From Novakomyces olei (taxonomy: Eukaryota; Ascomycota; Novakomycetes; Novakomycetales; Novakomycetaceae), in contig JADEYG010000004.1 of the NCBI GenBank assembly GCA_016906335.1, positions 1,029,001 to 1,093,000 on the forward strand: a stretch of 64,000 nucleotides of DNA, written 5' to 3'. Within the stretch, counting starts at the first letter, position 1, and each line of letters starts with the position of its first letter. The notes beneath the pieces are model-generated. The model did no database searches and was not told where the DNA came from. It saw nothing but the letters and a program-made list of their open reading frames with translations. This document shows positions 46,620-58,022 of this stretch, piece by piece. A program made the position numbers and the translations under genes.

Positions 46620-48427
46620 CTACTCCCATTCCACAGTTGCAGGCGGTTTGCTGCTGATATCGTAAACGACACGGTTCACGCCTTTAACCTCGTTGCAGAT
46701 ACGAGACGATACGTGGCGGAGGAAAGCTACACTGAACCCATCAAACCAATCAGCTGTCATGAAATCACGCGTGGTAATAGCGCGCAGGGCGATTACTTGC
46801 TCATACGTACGCTGGTCGCCCTGTACTCCGACCGCACGGACGGGAAGAAGGGCAGCAAAAGCTTGTGAAATATCACGATAGTACCCGGCCTGACGAATCT
46901 CTTCAATGAAAATATGGTCTGCCTGCTGAGCAATACGAATTTGATCCTGGTCCACGGCTCCCAAGATTCGAATAGCAAGGCCAGGGCCTGGGAAAGGGTG
47001 CCGCCAAACCAAATCTTCAGAGATTCCCATTAGCGTTCCGAGTTCGCGGACTTCGTCTTTAAACAGTTCACGCAGCGGTTCAATCAGTTTGAGCTTCATG
47101 TCTGCCAATAACCCTCCGACATTCTGTATATTAGTATAAATAGAGTAAATTTCCAATAAAACAAAGTATAGATAGACATGTACATAAAAGAGTGTATGAA
47201 AATAAACGGATTCTCTTGGTAAATGCATTTTTTTTATCTGTGTCTTACATGATGCGTCTTTATTGTCTGCGATGGACCCTTGAAGCTGATACTTTCAATC
47301 ACGTCCGGATACAAAGTTCCCTGTAGGAGAAACTCAATTTTCCCGCCAGTCGCAGAATCAATTTGAGCGGCTTCTGCCTCGAAAATATGAATAAATTCGT
47401 TGCCAATGATTTTGCGTTTTCGCTCAGGGTCAGAAACGCCTTGCAGTTTTTGCAAGAATCTTTCACCGGCATCAACAACGTCCAGGTTAATCCCAAGATC
47501 GCGAGTTAAAACCTGTTTTACTGTAGCAGCTTCATCGAGACGGAGCAGCCCATTATCCACCAAAATGGCATGAAATCGGTCACCGATTGCCTCGCGCATA
47601 AGTTTGGCCGCCACTGTGGAGTCTACTCCACCGCTCACGGCCCCCACAACTTGGCCCGTGGGCCCAACAAGGGCTCGGATACGTTCAATCTCCTTGTCCA
47701 CAAATTTACCCATTGTCCAGTCTGTTTTACACGCGCAAATCGTAGTAGCAAAATTGCGTAAAATCTCTGCCCCGCCTTGGGTGTGTGTCACTTCCGGGTG
47801 GAACTGGATCCCCCACATCGGCAATTCGTGGTGAGCAATTCCGGCAAAAGGCGCATTAGTGCTGGCGGCAATTACATCAAAGCCAGAGGGTAACGCGTCC
47901 AGCTTATCGCCGTGCGACATCCAAACCTCCAAGACCTCGTCGAGCCCACGAAACAGCGGGTTGACTTCACCTTTACCGCTTCCTTCTTTCAAATTTGTTT
48001 TAATATGAGCACGGCCATACTCGCGCTTCTCACCGGCAGCTACTCCACGGCCATTGTGCCAAGCCAGCTCTTGAAGGCCGTAGCAGATACCCAAGATGGG
48101 AACACCCAAGTCAAAGACAGCTGGGTCGACATGGGGCGCATCTGGCGCGTAGACAGAATAAGGACCGCCTGACAGAATTATGCCTTTGGGCTTAAAATCA
48201 AGATCCTTGATCTTTTGCGTGCAGGGAAGCATCTCTGCGTATACATGGCATTCTCGTAACCGCCGGGTTATCAGATGACTGTACTGAGACCCAAAATCGA
48301 GAATCAAGATTGTATCGAATACTTGATGCACCTGTAAAAGAAACGATTGTTTAGAAACGCATAACTGGAAATGAAGGGATTTTCTTACCTCGACGGGGCC
48401 GCTGCCGACAGTCGCGTCTGGAGCCAT
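46620..48427 (-). CDS. GUA1: GMP synthase (glutamine-hydrolysing)
   Basis: Exons 48427-48389, 48331-47249 and 47123-46620 give 541 residues (yeast 525). It aminates XMP to GMP. The class I amidotransferase part has [14 protein letters not shown], the nucleophile Cys96 in LGICYGLQE and the His191/Glu193 pair in [10 protein letters not shown]. The ATP pyrophosphatase P-loop is [13 protein letters not shown] near 244-256. The C-terminal dimerisation domain has [14 protein letters not shown] and ends KPPATVEWE. Intron 1 is 57 nt and in frame; intron 2 (125 nt, TACTAATATACAG) joins TIKTHH to NVGGLL. Confidence 0.97.
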
Positions 48428-48832
48428 TTGGATTGAATGTCAATAATTTTTTCTACTTAGACTATTGTTATTTTTTTATTTGCTGATTTCGTTATCAAAC
48501 TTTTTTATTTTTATTCATTTATTTTATTTTATTTTATGTATTATTCATTCATTTATTTATTTATTTTGATAAAATACTTTTTATCAAGTCTAATCTAAAG
48601 ATAAGAACACATATATAAATTTGGGTTGCTTTCCACCCAAAAGTATAGTAAAGGAATAATCTTACATGATACTATGAAAGAGATGAGTCCAATATAAACT
48701 CTATATATTCGGATATCACACGTTGTAGAGACTAAATCTGCGTGGCAAATATCTACAATCAAAACAACAAAAAGTTTAAAGTGCTGGGTATAGTGAATGC
48801 TCGATGCATAACCGTAAAAACTGGTGAAGGCG
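48428..48832. other. Intergenic region, MRM2 3' end to GUA1 promoter
   Basis: 405 bp, AT-rich with TTTAT-type runs at about 48500-48570. No gene seen. Confidence 0.55.
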
Positions 48833-49144
48833 CTACTCACGCAAGTGACGGCAGACGAGGTATATCTCACGTGAAGCTGCACGTGATGCGTCCGGTTTGC
48901 TGCGGGCAACGCGAGTAAAAGCATTGCGTAATTCGGCTTCAAAATTGTCGAGGTCTGATCCGCCGATCGCTTTGCATATAAATGTACCGCCAGGCCGATC
49001 TGGCTGAGACCTTCGTAGAACGAGTTGAGAGAACTCGAAAGCCGCCCGACATAGGACCTGTTTGTTAGACCATATTTATAGGGAAATATATAAATAGATA
49101 GAAATGTAATGCCGCTTTTCTATCAAAATCAAATCAAATCAAAT

Positions 49145-49197
<53 letters not shown>

Positions 49198-50146
49198 ATG
49201 GCATACCATGCTCTCATGATGATCCTTGAATGCAACTCCGCTCATATTCGCCATCCTTTCGTATGGGTCAATAATGCTCGAATGCCGCAAGTTACGCGTA
49301 GGGGGAAGTGGGGCACACATATCGCTTAGAAGCACATCCACCAGATGTGTAGAGTTTTGGTCATCTCCCCGCGGAGGTAGACCGAGTCCATGTGAAGGAC
49401 CGTCGTCCGGCGCCGTTTCTGCGTAGGAAGCAAGTTCATCATCGGCTCGTAGGGCCGATGACTCCCACTCGTAAGGCCTTTGCAGAGAAATCCGTGGAGG
49501 TCTCCTGTACCTTCCTAAATCACTATCGCGCAAATACCTTTGGATTTCTTCCTGCGTCTCAGACATAAGAAAATTCCCCTGCAACGCCGATACTCCAACA
49601 GGAGCGGTAGCTGGAAGAACGTCGACACCGAGAACTCGGCCAGTCGTTCCTACCATTTTTACCGCAACCTGGCTCCACGCACCAGGAGCAAAACCCTACA
49701 TAGCTTTTAGTGGTAAAAAAATCTTTTTGTAACTAAATTCAGTTGAATTTCGTTTGTCTTTGATTTATTTTTATAATTGACTCTTTAGAATTCATATCGC
49801 TCTTCCTACCAAATCCACAACGGTATCGCCTTTGTGGAAAATGCCAAATTTTTCATGAATCTCTTTTAATTTCCATGCAGCCCGTGAGCGGTACTGGTCT
49901 ACCGTGCGCTACAACAAGTCAGACTAGTTCTCGTGAAGATGTTTGCTTTGAACAATTATTTCTTTTAAACAAAGAGCCCTGGTTGCTCGCAAAAGACAGA
50001 ATATTTATTCTTACCTTGTTACGATATAAATCGCCTAGCTGACGCTGTGCCCAAGCAGACCGGCCTGCCGCAGTCAGGCACTGAGAAAATAAGCGCAGAC
50101 TACGACACGCTGGCGAGATGCCTGCAAGTGCCTGTGGCCGTCGCAT
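48833..50146 (-). CDS. MRM2: Mitochondrial 21S rRNA 2'-O-ribose methyltransferase
   Basis: Exons 50146-50015, 49908-49810, 49695-49207 and 49057-48833 give 314 residues (yeast 320). It is an FtsJ/RrmJ-type SAM enzyme that methylates a uridine of the mitochondrial large rRNA. The N-terminus (MRRPQALAGISPACRSLRLF) is presequence-like. The fold shows YRSRAAWKLKEIHEKFG, motif I VVDLGFAPGAWSQVAVKM at about 74-91, LGVDVLP, the catalytic Asp in LLSDMCAP, Lys in GGTFICKAIG and Glu in REIYLVC. A Ser/Asp/Pro-rich insertion of about 50 residues lies before the catalytic Asp. Introns are 106, 114 and 149 nt; the third contains a 51-nt poly-T. Confidence 0.94.
49146..49196 (-). repeat. 51-nt homopolymer (T on the sense strand) in MRM2 intron 3
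   Basis: An uninterrupted run of 51 A on the + strand. In MRM2 pre-mRNA it is poly-U starting ten bases after the 5' splice site at 49206, followed by several GATTT units. Confidence 0.95.
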
Positions 50147-50180
50147 GAAAACGAGTAAAGTGCAGTTTAATTAAACGCCA

Positions 50181-50448
<268 letters not shown>

Positions 50449-50525
50449 GACTTGATTTTACTTACACACTTGTACAAATCATTCACAGGGCGCTGATCCA
50501 TCAAAGGCCGATAAAGAATGGTATA

Positions 50526-51935
50526 ATGGGAAAACAAAAGCCGGCCAGCTCGGCGGCAATGGCGGCAGCACATTCGTCTTCGAAAACCGCTAATGAAACC
50601 GCCGCGTCCTCTCTAACTGCAGTATGGCCGGACTCGCTAAAAGCATATGTCGGTAGATGCTTTGAAGCAGCCATCGATCTGGACGACGAGGCCCGTAGCG
50701 TGCTGGAAACACGGCTAAAAAAGCTGATAGCTGACGCGGTCGAACATGACGTCCTATGGGCCATCGATTGGGACAAGAAGCCAACATTAACGCAGATTGA
50801 AAGTGACCATAAAAATGCTACATTAAAGGCAGCCGTGGATCAAAGTTTAAATAATGGTAAAGACAAGGTAAAGACGGGTGAGCGTAAAACGGGGTCTGAA
50901 ACGAAGAAAACCTCGCTTTTTGAGGGTAATTATAGCCAAGCACAGAAAGCCCCGCTTTCAAAACGGCCGACTGACCTGCTTTCTTCCGAGTCCCCTCAGC
51001 GACTGGAAAAACGGTCCAAACGGTTCGAGTCTCCTCCGCCAAAGAGCAATAACGATGGACAGATAAATTCGGCTTGGCAAGAGGTCCCAGTATTGCCTCA
51101 GACAGGAGAAAATGGAGCCATCGTCGGTCGGAGTCAAGTATTGGAAAAACGGTACCTCCGTTTGACGTCAGAGCCAGATCCTTCCACGGTTCGACCCTTG
51201 AATGTACTTGAGAAAACAATGGCACTGCTGCTGGAAAAATGGCACTCTCAGCACAACTACAATTATATATGTGATCAGCTTAAAAGTGTGCGCCAGGACC
51301 TTACAGTGCAGCGCATACGTAATGCTTTCACTGTTTACGTGTATGAAACTCATGCTCGTATTGCTTTGCAAAAGGGCGATTTAGGTGAGTTTAATCAGTG
51401 TCAAACTCAGCTGCCTTCACTGTACGCTCTGGACGCCACGTGGGGATCGCCTCGTGAGTTTCTTGCTTACCGTGTTCTTTACGCGTTACATACGCGTAAC
51501 AGAAACATGATTGACAGTATTCTGATAGGTCTCAGCCCAAGTGATGAGTCTGATACTGCTGTTGCTCACGCCTTGTCCGTCCGCAAAGCTATTGCCGAGA
51601 GCAATTTTCACCAAACTTTATGTGTTTTGTACCCTTCGTGCCCGGGACTGGGCCGGTACCTTATGGACTGTTTTATGGACCGTGAACGAACACTGGCTCT
51701 GTGTGTAATGGCAAAAGCCTATCGTCCATCGCTGCCCTTGGATTATATTGTACATGAATTAGGGTTCGCCTTTAGCGATGGCGAAAAGTCGCCTTTTGAG
51801 CAGTGCATAGACTACTTGAGGGAGAAGCAGTGTATCTTGGATCAGGACAAAGTGATGATGTGCAAGGAAAGTATGGCGCCGCTCGAAGAGGCACATAAAC
51901 GGTATACAAAGGTTGATATCAAGGGACAGGTTTGA
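50526..51935 (+). CDS. THP3: Thp3-like SAC3/PCI-domain protein (LENG8 family)
   Basis: A 469-residue single-exon protein. Its C-terminal half is a SAC3/GANP-PCI domain with the family strings VGRSQVLEKRYLRLTSEP, RPLNVLEKTMALLLEKW, YNYICDQLKSVRQDLTVQ, RIALQKGDLGEFNQCQTQL and YLREKQCIL. The N-terminal half is Ala/Ser/Lys-rich and poorly ordered. Thp3 pairs with Csn12 (and Sem1) in transcription elongation, mRNP assembly and splicing. The start at 50526 (MGKQKPASS) lies 78 bp after the long ATT repeat. Confidence 0.9.
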   Translation: MGKQKPASSAAMAAAHSSSKTANETAASSLTAVWPDSLKAYVGRCFEAAIDLDDEARSVLETRLKKLIADAVEHDVLWAIDWDKKPTLTQIESDHKNATLKAAVDQSLNNGKDKVKTGERKTGSETKKTSLFEGNYSQAQKAPLSKRPTDLLSSESPQRLEKRSKRFESPPPKSNNDGQINSAWQEVPVLPQTGENGAIVGRSQVLEKRYLRLTSEPDPSTVRPLNVLEKTMALLLEKWHSQHNYNYICDQLKSVRQDLTVQRIRNAFTVYVYETHARIALQKGDLGEFNQCQTQLPSLYALDATWGSPREFLAYRVLYALHTRNRNMIDSILIGLSPSDESDTAVAHALSVRKAIAESNFHQTLCVLYPSCPGLGRYLMDCFMDRERTLALCVMAKAYRPSLPLDYIVHELGFAFSDGEKSPFEQCIDYLREKQCILDQDKVMMCKESMAPLEEAHKRYTKVDIKGQV

Positions 51936-52264
51936 CGATAGAGTGGGCGTGCATTATCATGTCAGTAGGAGAATATACAAAACAAAGTACTAGACAACTC
52001 TAGAGCACTACTTTAAGTATCCATAATAGTACCCCAAATATTCAGGCTGGGCAAGACCATGTCACAGCTTACAAATGCGGCGATGCTCGCGTATACGAAA
52101 TTTATTATTATTCCGAGTGAAAACCAATTGTCCCCTTGAACCAACGCAACCCAACTCCATACAAACGACAAGAAAACGACTAGAAAACGACAAGAAAGGC
52201 CATTTAATTTATAAATAAAAACCAAAATAATGATAATGACAACTTGAACAATTGGCACAAGAGC
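51936..52264. other. Convergent 3' spacer, THP3 and GNAT gene
   Basis: About 330 bp; an 81-codon hydrophobic minus-strand ORF covers most of it but includes the intron-free tail of the GNAT gene in another frame. Nothing supported. Confidence 0.5.
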
Positions 52265-52889
52265 TACACAACAGCCAGCACCATCATCTGAGCGTGCCGA
52301 TTCTATTAGTCAGTGGTCGTCTGCCAATAAGATCGCTTACCGGCCCATAGAAATCGCGTCGCAGCTGTTTCGTCTTGAACCCGTGTCGCTTGTAGAAAGC
52401 AAACGCGAGCATATTAGCAGCGTCGACTTCGAGGTAGAGCAACGATGCTTTCATGTTTTGTAAGACCGCCTGTGCGGATTAGCAAGACTCCTAGAAACAG
52501 AAAACCGTAAATACGGCATTTGCACTCACGTCGAGCAAGAGGGCTCCAATCCCGCGGCCGCGGCGGTCGGGCGCGACTATAAGAGACAGCAAATGCGCTT
52601 CGCCATTGGCTTCAGCGCGGCAAGTAGCGCAGCCGACAATACGGCCGCAGTCTTCAGCGACTACTGCAAAATGCTGCGGCAGCAGAACGCACTGTATGAA
52701 AAAAGCCGGTCGTAAAGCCATTCGGCCTCGGCCGTGTAGGCCGCTGACGTCGTGAGCGTCATTGCTCCGAAGCCGCCGGAGAGAGACTCTTGTCTGCGGG
52801 ATTATCTGCGGGGCCAATACGAGAACGTCACGGCCCGGCCGAATCGTGGATCGAAACTCTTCAAAGGAGCAGGGCAAGACCTGTGCCAT
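52265..52889 (-). CDS. GNAT-family N-acetyltransferase
   Basis: Exons 52889-52530, 52469-52341 and 52303-52265 give 175 residues. Acetyl-CoA binding motif A is LLSLIVAPDRRGRGIGALLLD (R/Q-x-x-G-x-G/A as RRGRGIG). Motif B reads SLLYLEVDAANMLAFAFYKR, then HGFKTKQLRRDFYG and the end GPNRHAQMMVLAVV. The layout (substrate loop PAFFIQCVLLPQHFAVV, then VGCATCR) resembles protein N-terminal acetyltransferases of the Naa50/Naa20 group, but the substrate cannot be fixed from sequence. Introns are 60 and 37 nt, with GCTAATCCGCACAG and CTGACTAATAG acceptors. The last exon is 39 nt. Confidence 0.85.
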
Positions 52890-52939
52890 TTATACGGAGG
52901 CTCTGAACTGCTACTAATTGTCTAATGCAGCCGTGAGCC

Positions 52940-53226
52940 ATGGGCAGTACACGTGTATCGGAATTGCTAGAGTCGGCCAGGCAATGGATGGCTCAGGGCG
53001 GTTTAAGCTTTTTATACACCGCTGTCACTATTTGTGGGGGGCCGGGTGGTTTCGCTCCGGCAGTGTTTAGTCACGTTGTGCCTGGCGCGGGTGATGGGAG
53101 ATTATTGGCTGAGGGGATGTCTCGGGAGATCCCGGGATTAGTTCTGACGGGTAAGTAAGATCAGCGTGCAATGGTCCAGTCCATCCTCCTGCTACAGCAT
53201 TACTTGAATATCGTCTGAGCTTGTAA
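52940..53226 (+). CDS. Small spliced ORF of unknown function
   Basis: A possible two-exon gene: 52940-53150, a 47-nt intron with a consensus GTAAGT donor, and 53198-53226, giving 79 residues. The reading starts MGSTRVSELLESARQWMAQG, passes a Gly/Pro-rich hydrophobic middle (CGGPGGFAPAVFSHVVPGAG) and ends LVLTALLEYRLSL. I do not recognise it. Only 50 bp separate its ATG from the divergent GNAT start. The branch site is weak (CTCCTGCTACAG) and without splicing the frame stops at 53158. It could be chance. Confidence 0.35.
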
Positions 53227-53792
53227 TACACAGCCGATACTGGGATTTAGCGGCGCTGCAAACTCTAAATAATTAAAATATATATATATACATGAAAATA
53301 TATGGGTATATATGTGTATAAATATATGAAAATATACCTGTATATATATACATGAAAAATACATGAAAAATAAATGAATATATATATATATCACAAGAGA
53401 ATATCCGCCGGCTTTAGCTAGGGTACAGCGTGCACATTGGTAATAGAATAAAAGGCCGCAATTTCAGAGTCAAGTTCATACGTAATGCAAGTCCACTCGA
53501 TTTTCAAGAGATCTTTCCAAAGTACCTGTCATTGATTGGGCCTAGACAATGGGCGCCCTTAATGGCATGTTTACTTCATTATGCACACAAGTAATTTACT
53601 TAACCGACCAGGGATCGACGCTGCCACTATTCTACAGGGAAAAGCCTAATTGCAGGCCAATTATTTTCGCTTTAATTAGCAGAAACTTCCAAACATGAGG
53701 CAAAGGCCGAAAGATAATATAAATAGATAGGTAGAAGTTTTAAATACAATTGACAGGAAAAAAGCCCCAGCTCAAGACCCCTTGAGCCCTAA
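53227..53792. other. Spacer with TATATA/CATGAAAATA repeats
   Basis: About 570 bp. Positions 53277-53390 are a degenerate alternation of TATATA runs with CATGAAAATA units. The remainder (53400-53790) has no gene I can support. Confidence 0.6.
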
Positions 53793-55688
53793 TCATCCTG
53801 AACCTGAAGCGGCAGCGGTAAACTCGAAATCGCGGTCAACCACCATTGAGGCAACGGCACTAGACATGAGTGTGGCAAGAACGCCACTGACAAAAGCACT
53901 CGGAGCAATTTTTGCAAATTCCCGAGAGCGTCCCGGTGCAATTTGACGAAAGATACTAATCTGTGTGGCGATACTGCCTAAATTACCGAACCCGCAAACA
54001 CTATAGGCGGCAATTACTTTGCCACGGTTAGATAGACCCATGTACATTGCGTCGGTTGTGAGTGTGGTAAAGGCGACAAACTCATTCTGAATGACTTTGA
54101 TGCCGATCAAGCGAGCAATCGGGTACAGTTCATCACGTGGAGCCCCGAGCAAAAAGGCCACGGGGTAAAACAAATAGCCGAGAATGAATTCGAGCCCAAA
54201 GCGTTGCCGGGACGAGCCTTCACCGATATACCCCCAACCAAGGTAGCGGGCAAACCAGTAAAGGATACCGTTTACCAGGGCAACCGTGGCTATGATTACA
54301 AGCAATACAGACATGATCATAACGGCCACCTTAAGACCGAGCCAGGCCCCGTTCGTTAACGCGTGTAGGAAATTAACGGGCCGTCCATCATCGTTCGGAT
54401 CTTCAGGAACAACACATTGCCCATCTGTTACACGTTCTTGCGTCTCCGGGTACCGAATTTTACTGACCGCGATGCTCGCTGGGATAGACATCACACACGA
54501 AGAAAGCAAGACTGACGCGTCAATACCGAGACCCACGTAAGCAACAAACACGCTACCGGCAATTGTAGCGAACCCTGATGTCATAATCTGATGGATCTCG
54601 GCAGTTGTAAGTCGTGGAACAAAAGGCTTGATCAGAATAGCATTCTCGCCCTGGCCAATAAAAGGCGCTGCTGCTGCTGCCACGCTCTCGGCTCCAGACA
54701 AGCCCATGCACCAAAAGAAGAAGACAGAGAATTTACCAATGAACCATTGCAGAGCGCCCAGGAAGTACAGCATTTGTACCAAGGCAACAAAGAAAATAAT
54801 GGGCGGGAGCACACTAATCATGAACCAGCCCACGTTTGGCACAGAGGAATCGGTAAGGAACACGATACCATCGCTGGCAAATCCGAGCAGCTCACGCGCA
54901 AGTGTGGAGATAAAGTTGAAAATGTCAAATCCCACTTGTGTGCGCAAAACAAAAAGCGCAATAATGATCTGCATAATCAATCCGATCTGCACAGGTCGCC
55001 ACGATATGCTTTGCCGAGAATGTGAAGTGGCGTAAAGTCCGGCCACGAAGACAAGCAGTCCGAAAAGGGAAACTGCTCGATTGGCACGCGTATTATTCAG
55101 GCGCTCCGGAGACGCCATTGACGCGACGACTAGCGTTGCCACGGTTACCAGGGCGCCAATATAATTTCGGTACTGCGGTGGAACGCGGTCACGTGCAGCC
55201 ACAGCAGTGTGCTGCCATACAAATTTGACGGGACGCGATACGTAAGTGAATGGCACATGAACAAATATAAAGCGCAGTGTGACAAACAGCCATAAAAGAA
55301 AGGGAAAAACCCAGGGCAGTGGATTCCGAGTTTGAGGATTGTGCAGAACAAGGCCAGCCACCCACCAGGCTGTGAATACAGACCACGCTGCGATATGAAT
55401 ATATATTCGATAGCGCACATAAAGACGTTGCGGTAAGCTGTACGTTACTTCTTCATATTCTGCGTCATCAATCGTAGAACTGCGACCGGCTGCTTCAAGC
55501 TGACGAGGCGTTGGTGACCCTTGTTTCTCGTCGGGTTTCCATTCGTTACTCGATACTTCTTTTTGTGTCTGTTGCCAATCGGCTCCAGACTTTTCCCACG
55601 TTGTGCTTTGGTTGCTTTTGTAAATTTGCTCCACACCATCGCCTTCATTAACTGTAATTTCGTCCATCTGCTCTCGATTCTGAGTCAT
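53793..55688 (-). CDS. Concentrative nucleoside transporter (CNT family)
   Basis: A 631-residue membrane protein with about ten or more hydrophobic segments after a hydrophilic 100-residue N-terminus. The CNT core shows the Gly/Ala-rich pore strings WFIGKFSVFFFWCMGLSGAESVAAAAAPFIGQGENA, with the characteristic GQGENA, then TSGFATIAGSVFVAYVG, a second repeat with LGAPRDEL, IKVIQNEFVAFTTL and the NLGSIATQISIF signature. CNTs take up nucleosides with H+ or Na+ across the plasma membrane; yeast S. cerevisiae lacks one, Candida has CNT. It would complement the FCY1 and GUA1 salvage/synthesis genes in this window, though not physically linked as a cluster. Confidence 0.93.
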   Translation of the reverse strand: MTQNREQMDEITVNEGDGVEQIYKSNQSTTWEKSGADWQQTQKEVSSNEWKPDEKQGSPTPRQLEAAGRSSTIDDAEYEEVTYSLPQRLYVRYRIYIHIAAWSVFTAWWVAGLVLHNPQTRNPLPWVFPFLLWLFVTLRFIFVHVPFTYVSRPVKFVWQHTAVAARDRVPPQYRNYIGALVTVATLVVASMASPERLNNTRANRAVSLFGLLVFVAGLYATSHSRQSISWRPVQIGLIMQIIIALFVLRTQVGFDIFNFISTLARELLGFASDGIVFLTDSSVPNVGWFMISVLPPIIFFVALVQMLYFLGALQWFIGKFSVFFFWCMGLSGAESVAAAAAPFIGQGENAILIKPFVPRLTTAEIHQIMTSGFATIAGSVFVAYVGLGIDASVLLSSCVMSIPASIAVSKIRYPETQERVTDGQCVVPEDPNDDGRPVNFLHALTNGAWLGLKVAVMIMSVLLVIIATVALVNGILYWFARYLGWGYIGEGSSRQRFGLEFILGYLFYPVAFLLGAPRDELYPIARLIGIKVIQNEFVAFTTLTTDAMYMGLSNRGKVIAAYSVCGFGNLGSIATQISIFRQIAPGRSREFAKIAPSAFVSGVLATLMSSAVASMVVDRDFEFTAAASGSG

Positions 55689-58022
55689 ATTATCTATACA
55701 ATTGTCACAATGGTTTTGGTTGCTGCTGTATATGTCTTTTTAATAATCCATACTCTAAATCAGACTCTTTCCTTCACCAATTTGTATTGCTGCAAAATGC
55801 AGAAAATCTTCAATCCAATCTCACTGTAATGTAAAGAATTTGTACCTCACCTTTCAGGCGATTTCGTCCAATTGAATGACGTTACAGGGACTTAGTAAAA
55901 TAATTCACTGACTGTTGAGTAAACCCCACCTTTAAACCTGCAATTTTTGACCTTTGCTCTTTGATATCTCCTCAATTTGATTTCCACTTTCACAGAAATT
56001 ATTATTATCTCTAAAACCCTTTCTTTTCTCTACTTTTTCTCACTGGCGTATGGTTATACGAAATTATCCTCAACTCAAAAGTTCCGCCACCGTTTACATT
56101 TATATATTCATTTACTTTTCTTCTTTTTTTTTAAATGGAACAGCTTATAATTATGCTTATCCGCTTATCATCGTTCTTTCTCGCTTATTTTTAGACTACA
56201 CTTAAAATAAAATATTCCGTTTGGGCAGTCGTTCCGTTGGTTCGACGGAATTTATTACAAAAACGCTTCCAAATTTTTAGTCGTAGCACACGTCTTTATC
56301 TCACCTCTGCCGACTCCGCAACTTTTATGTAAGCAAGGCGGTTATCGAGGATTTGAGTCGGCGTTTATTCCATGGTCTGCCGACCAACTAGTAAACGAGC
56401 GTAAAGTGACGTCAATAAGGCAAGACAGCTTAGTGCAATGCCGTTAAACACAAACTTTGTTTTCGTTTCTGAAGTATTGCAATTCCATTTGTAACACAAG
56501 TTTGGAGAACGGAATGATTAAAACTAAAGAATTGCCTATACCAAAATGCAATATGTTTAAAACGTTAATTTTTACAAGAATCTGATTTATGTTCAATTAC
56601 TTCTCTGATTCTCTTCATAGTCACTGTTTTCCTTGTGTAACATGCCTTTAGTTAACTGATAACATTATCTTTTATCAGTGCCCAAAGTCTTTCCATTCAC
56701 TTCTTTTGTTTTTATCTCTGTTCTTCGTATCAATGCGTATAATTAGTAATCTGCCCCTCTTTTCGCTTATTTGTTTATCGGTACACGGAGCATGGCTTTC
56801 TCGCTTATCATGCTCTTCTCGTCGTCCAGTCTATTTTCTGCATTTTGCAAGCTTTGCTATTACAAAACGCCATTAGTTCATCCGAGAAAGATACGACCTT
56901 TTCGCTGAAACAGGGCTGGTAGTTCCAGTTTGTGGTCCTGTAGCAAAGATACTTCTATAATAAAGATACGTGGGCACAACGGGACGGTTGGCTTGTTGCG
57001 GTTGCTCAGAATAGTTGATTCAAATCTGTTTTATAAACCTATGCTTGCTATTAAAACGACTCAAAATCGGCTGCACGACTTTTATGTTGTATGCTTGTAA
57101 TAAATTGTCTTAATATATCCGTGTACCAATTAATTTTGATTCTACAATTCCGGGACTGCAGAGACAATCAGGATGCGAACAAATCAAAAGCAATAAGAAA
57201 ATAGGGAAAAAATTGAGAAAAATCAGGAAAAAAATAATATTCATTAATATTAAAAGTAAAATAAACCGGGCGTATTTTGGCCTCATGTTTTTGTGTACCC
57301 TTCGACAAAAAACGAATAACGATTGGTCCATGAGTTGGGACCACGGAGGCGCTTGACTTGGCGGATACGCCATGTCTTAATAAACGATCACTAATAAGAG
57401 ATCAGACAATATTTTTTAATTGAGAAGGTTGTTCATTGATTTAAAGCCGGGGTAATAATCACAAATGTAATATAACACTGTTTTGACATTGAAAACAATG
57501 CCGAAGGTGAGAAAAGGTGTCAGGAATACAAGATTCAATTAAAGGGTTAATCAGGGTAAAGGAAATCATACTGGTTTTGGTATGCAGTGGAATGTATTAT
57601 GGTTTAAATAGGCATTTATATACATACATGAGAGCAAGTAGAAAAGCCCAATCTTCGATTTCAGATTTATATATATTTATTGACTAAGCTTGAAACAAAC
57701 TACCAAACAAAGTTGGATAATAATAAAGGCAAATGGTGGAGAAGAGCGACTATAAAGTGGCAGATATATTTTGTAATTACAATTTTGGATATAAATTATT
57801 TAGGTATACAACAGCAAATACCTCTCATAGCTCCTGCGGCCTGTTTCTTCCCAGGCCTAACCGTTGAAGAGACAAACGGGTCCAGTAGTAAACCACTTCC
57901 TTGTTCCATAATCAGTTCTTATCGGCATTTTATTTGGAATTCCTAATGTAATTGAAATGGGTACAATCCTCTTTTATTAATGACTTTTTATTCTTATTTG
58001 AATTCTTTCAAAAATGTACTGA
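55689..58022. other. 2.3-kb intergenic region, CNT promoter side
   Basis: The longest gene-free stretch. The first kilobase is unusually pyrimidine-rich in the + direction. TGACGTCA at 56407-56414 is a perfect ATF/CREB palindrome about 720 bp upstream of the CNT ATG. Splice-like signals on the minus strand near 57160-57200 (TCCTGATTGTCTCTGCAG) and a short Met-start ORF at 57373 suggest a small gene might lie there, but I could not assemble one. Confidence 0.5.
56407..56414. promoter_or_regulatory. Perfect CRE/ATF palindrome upstream of CNT
   Basis: TGACGTCA, the full ATF/CREB (bZIP) site. Motif only; eight bases can occur by chance. Confidence 0.3.

Noticed and set aside
57110-57946. Short ORFs and splice-like signals downstream of VSB1
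   Set aside because: Tried as small ribosomal-protein or mitochondrial genes; none of the frames matched a family.
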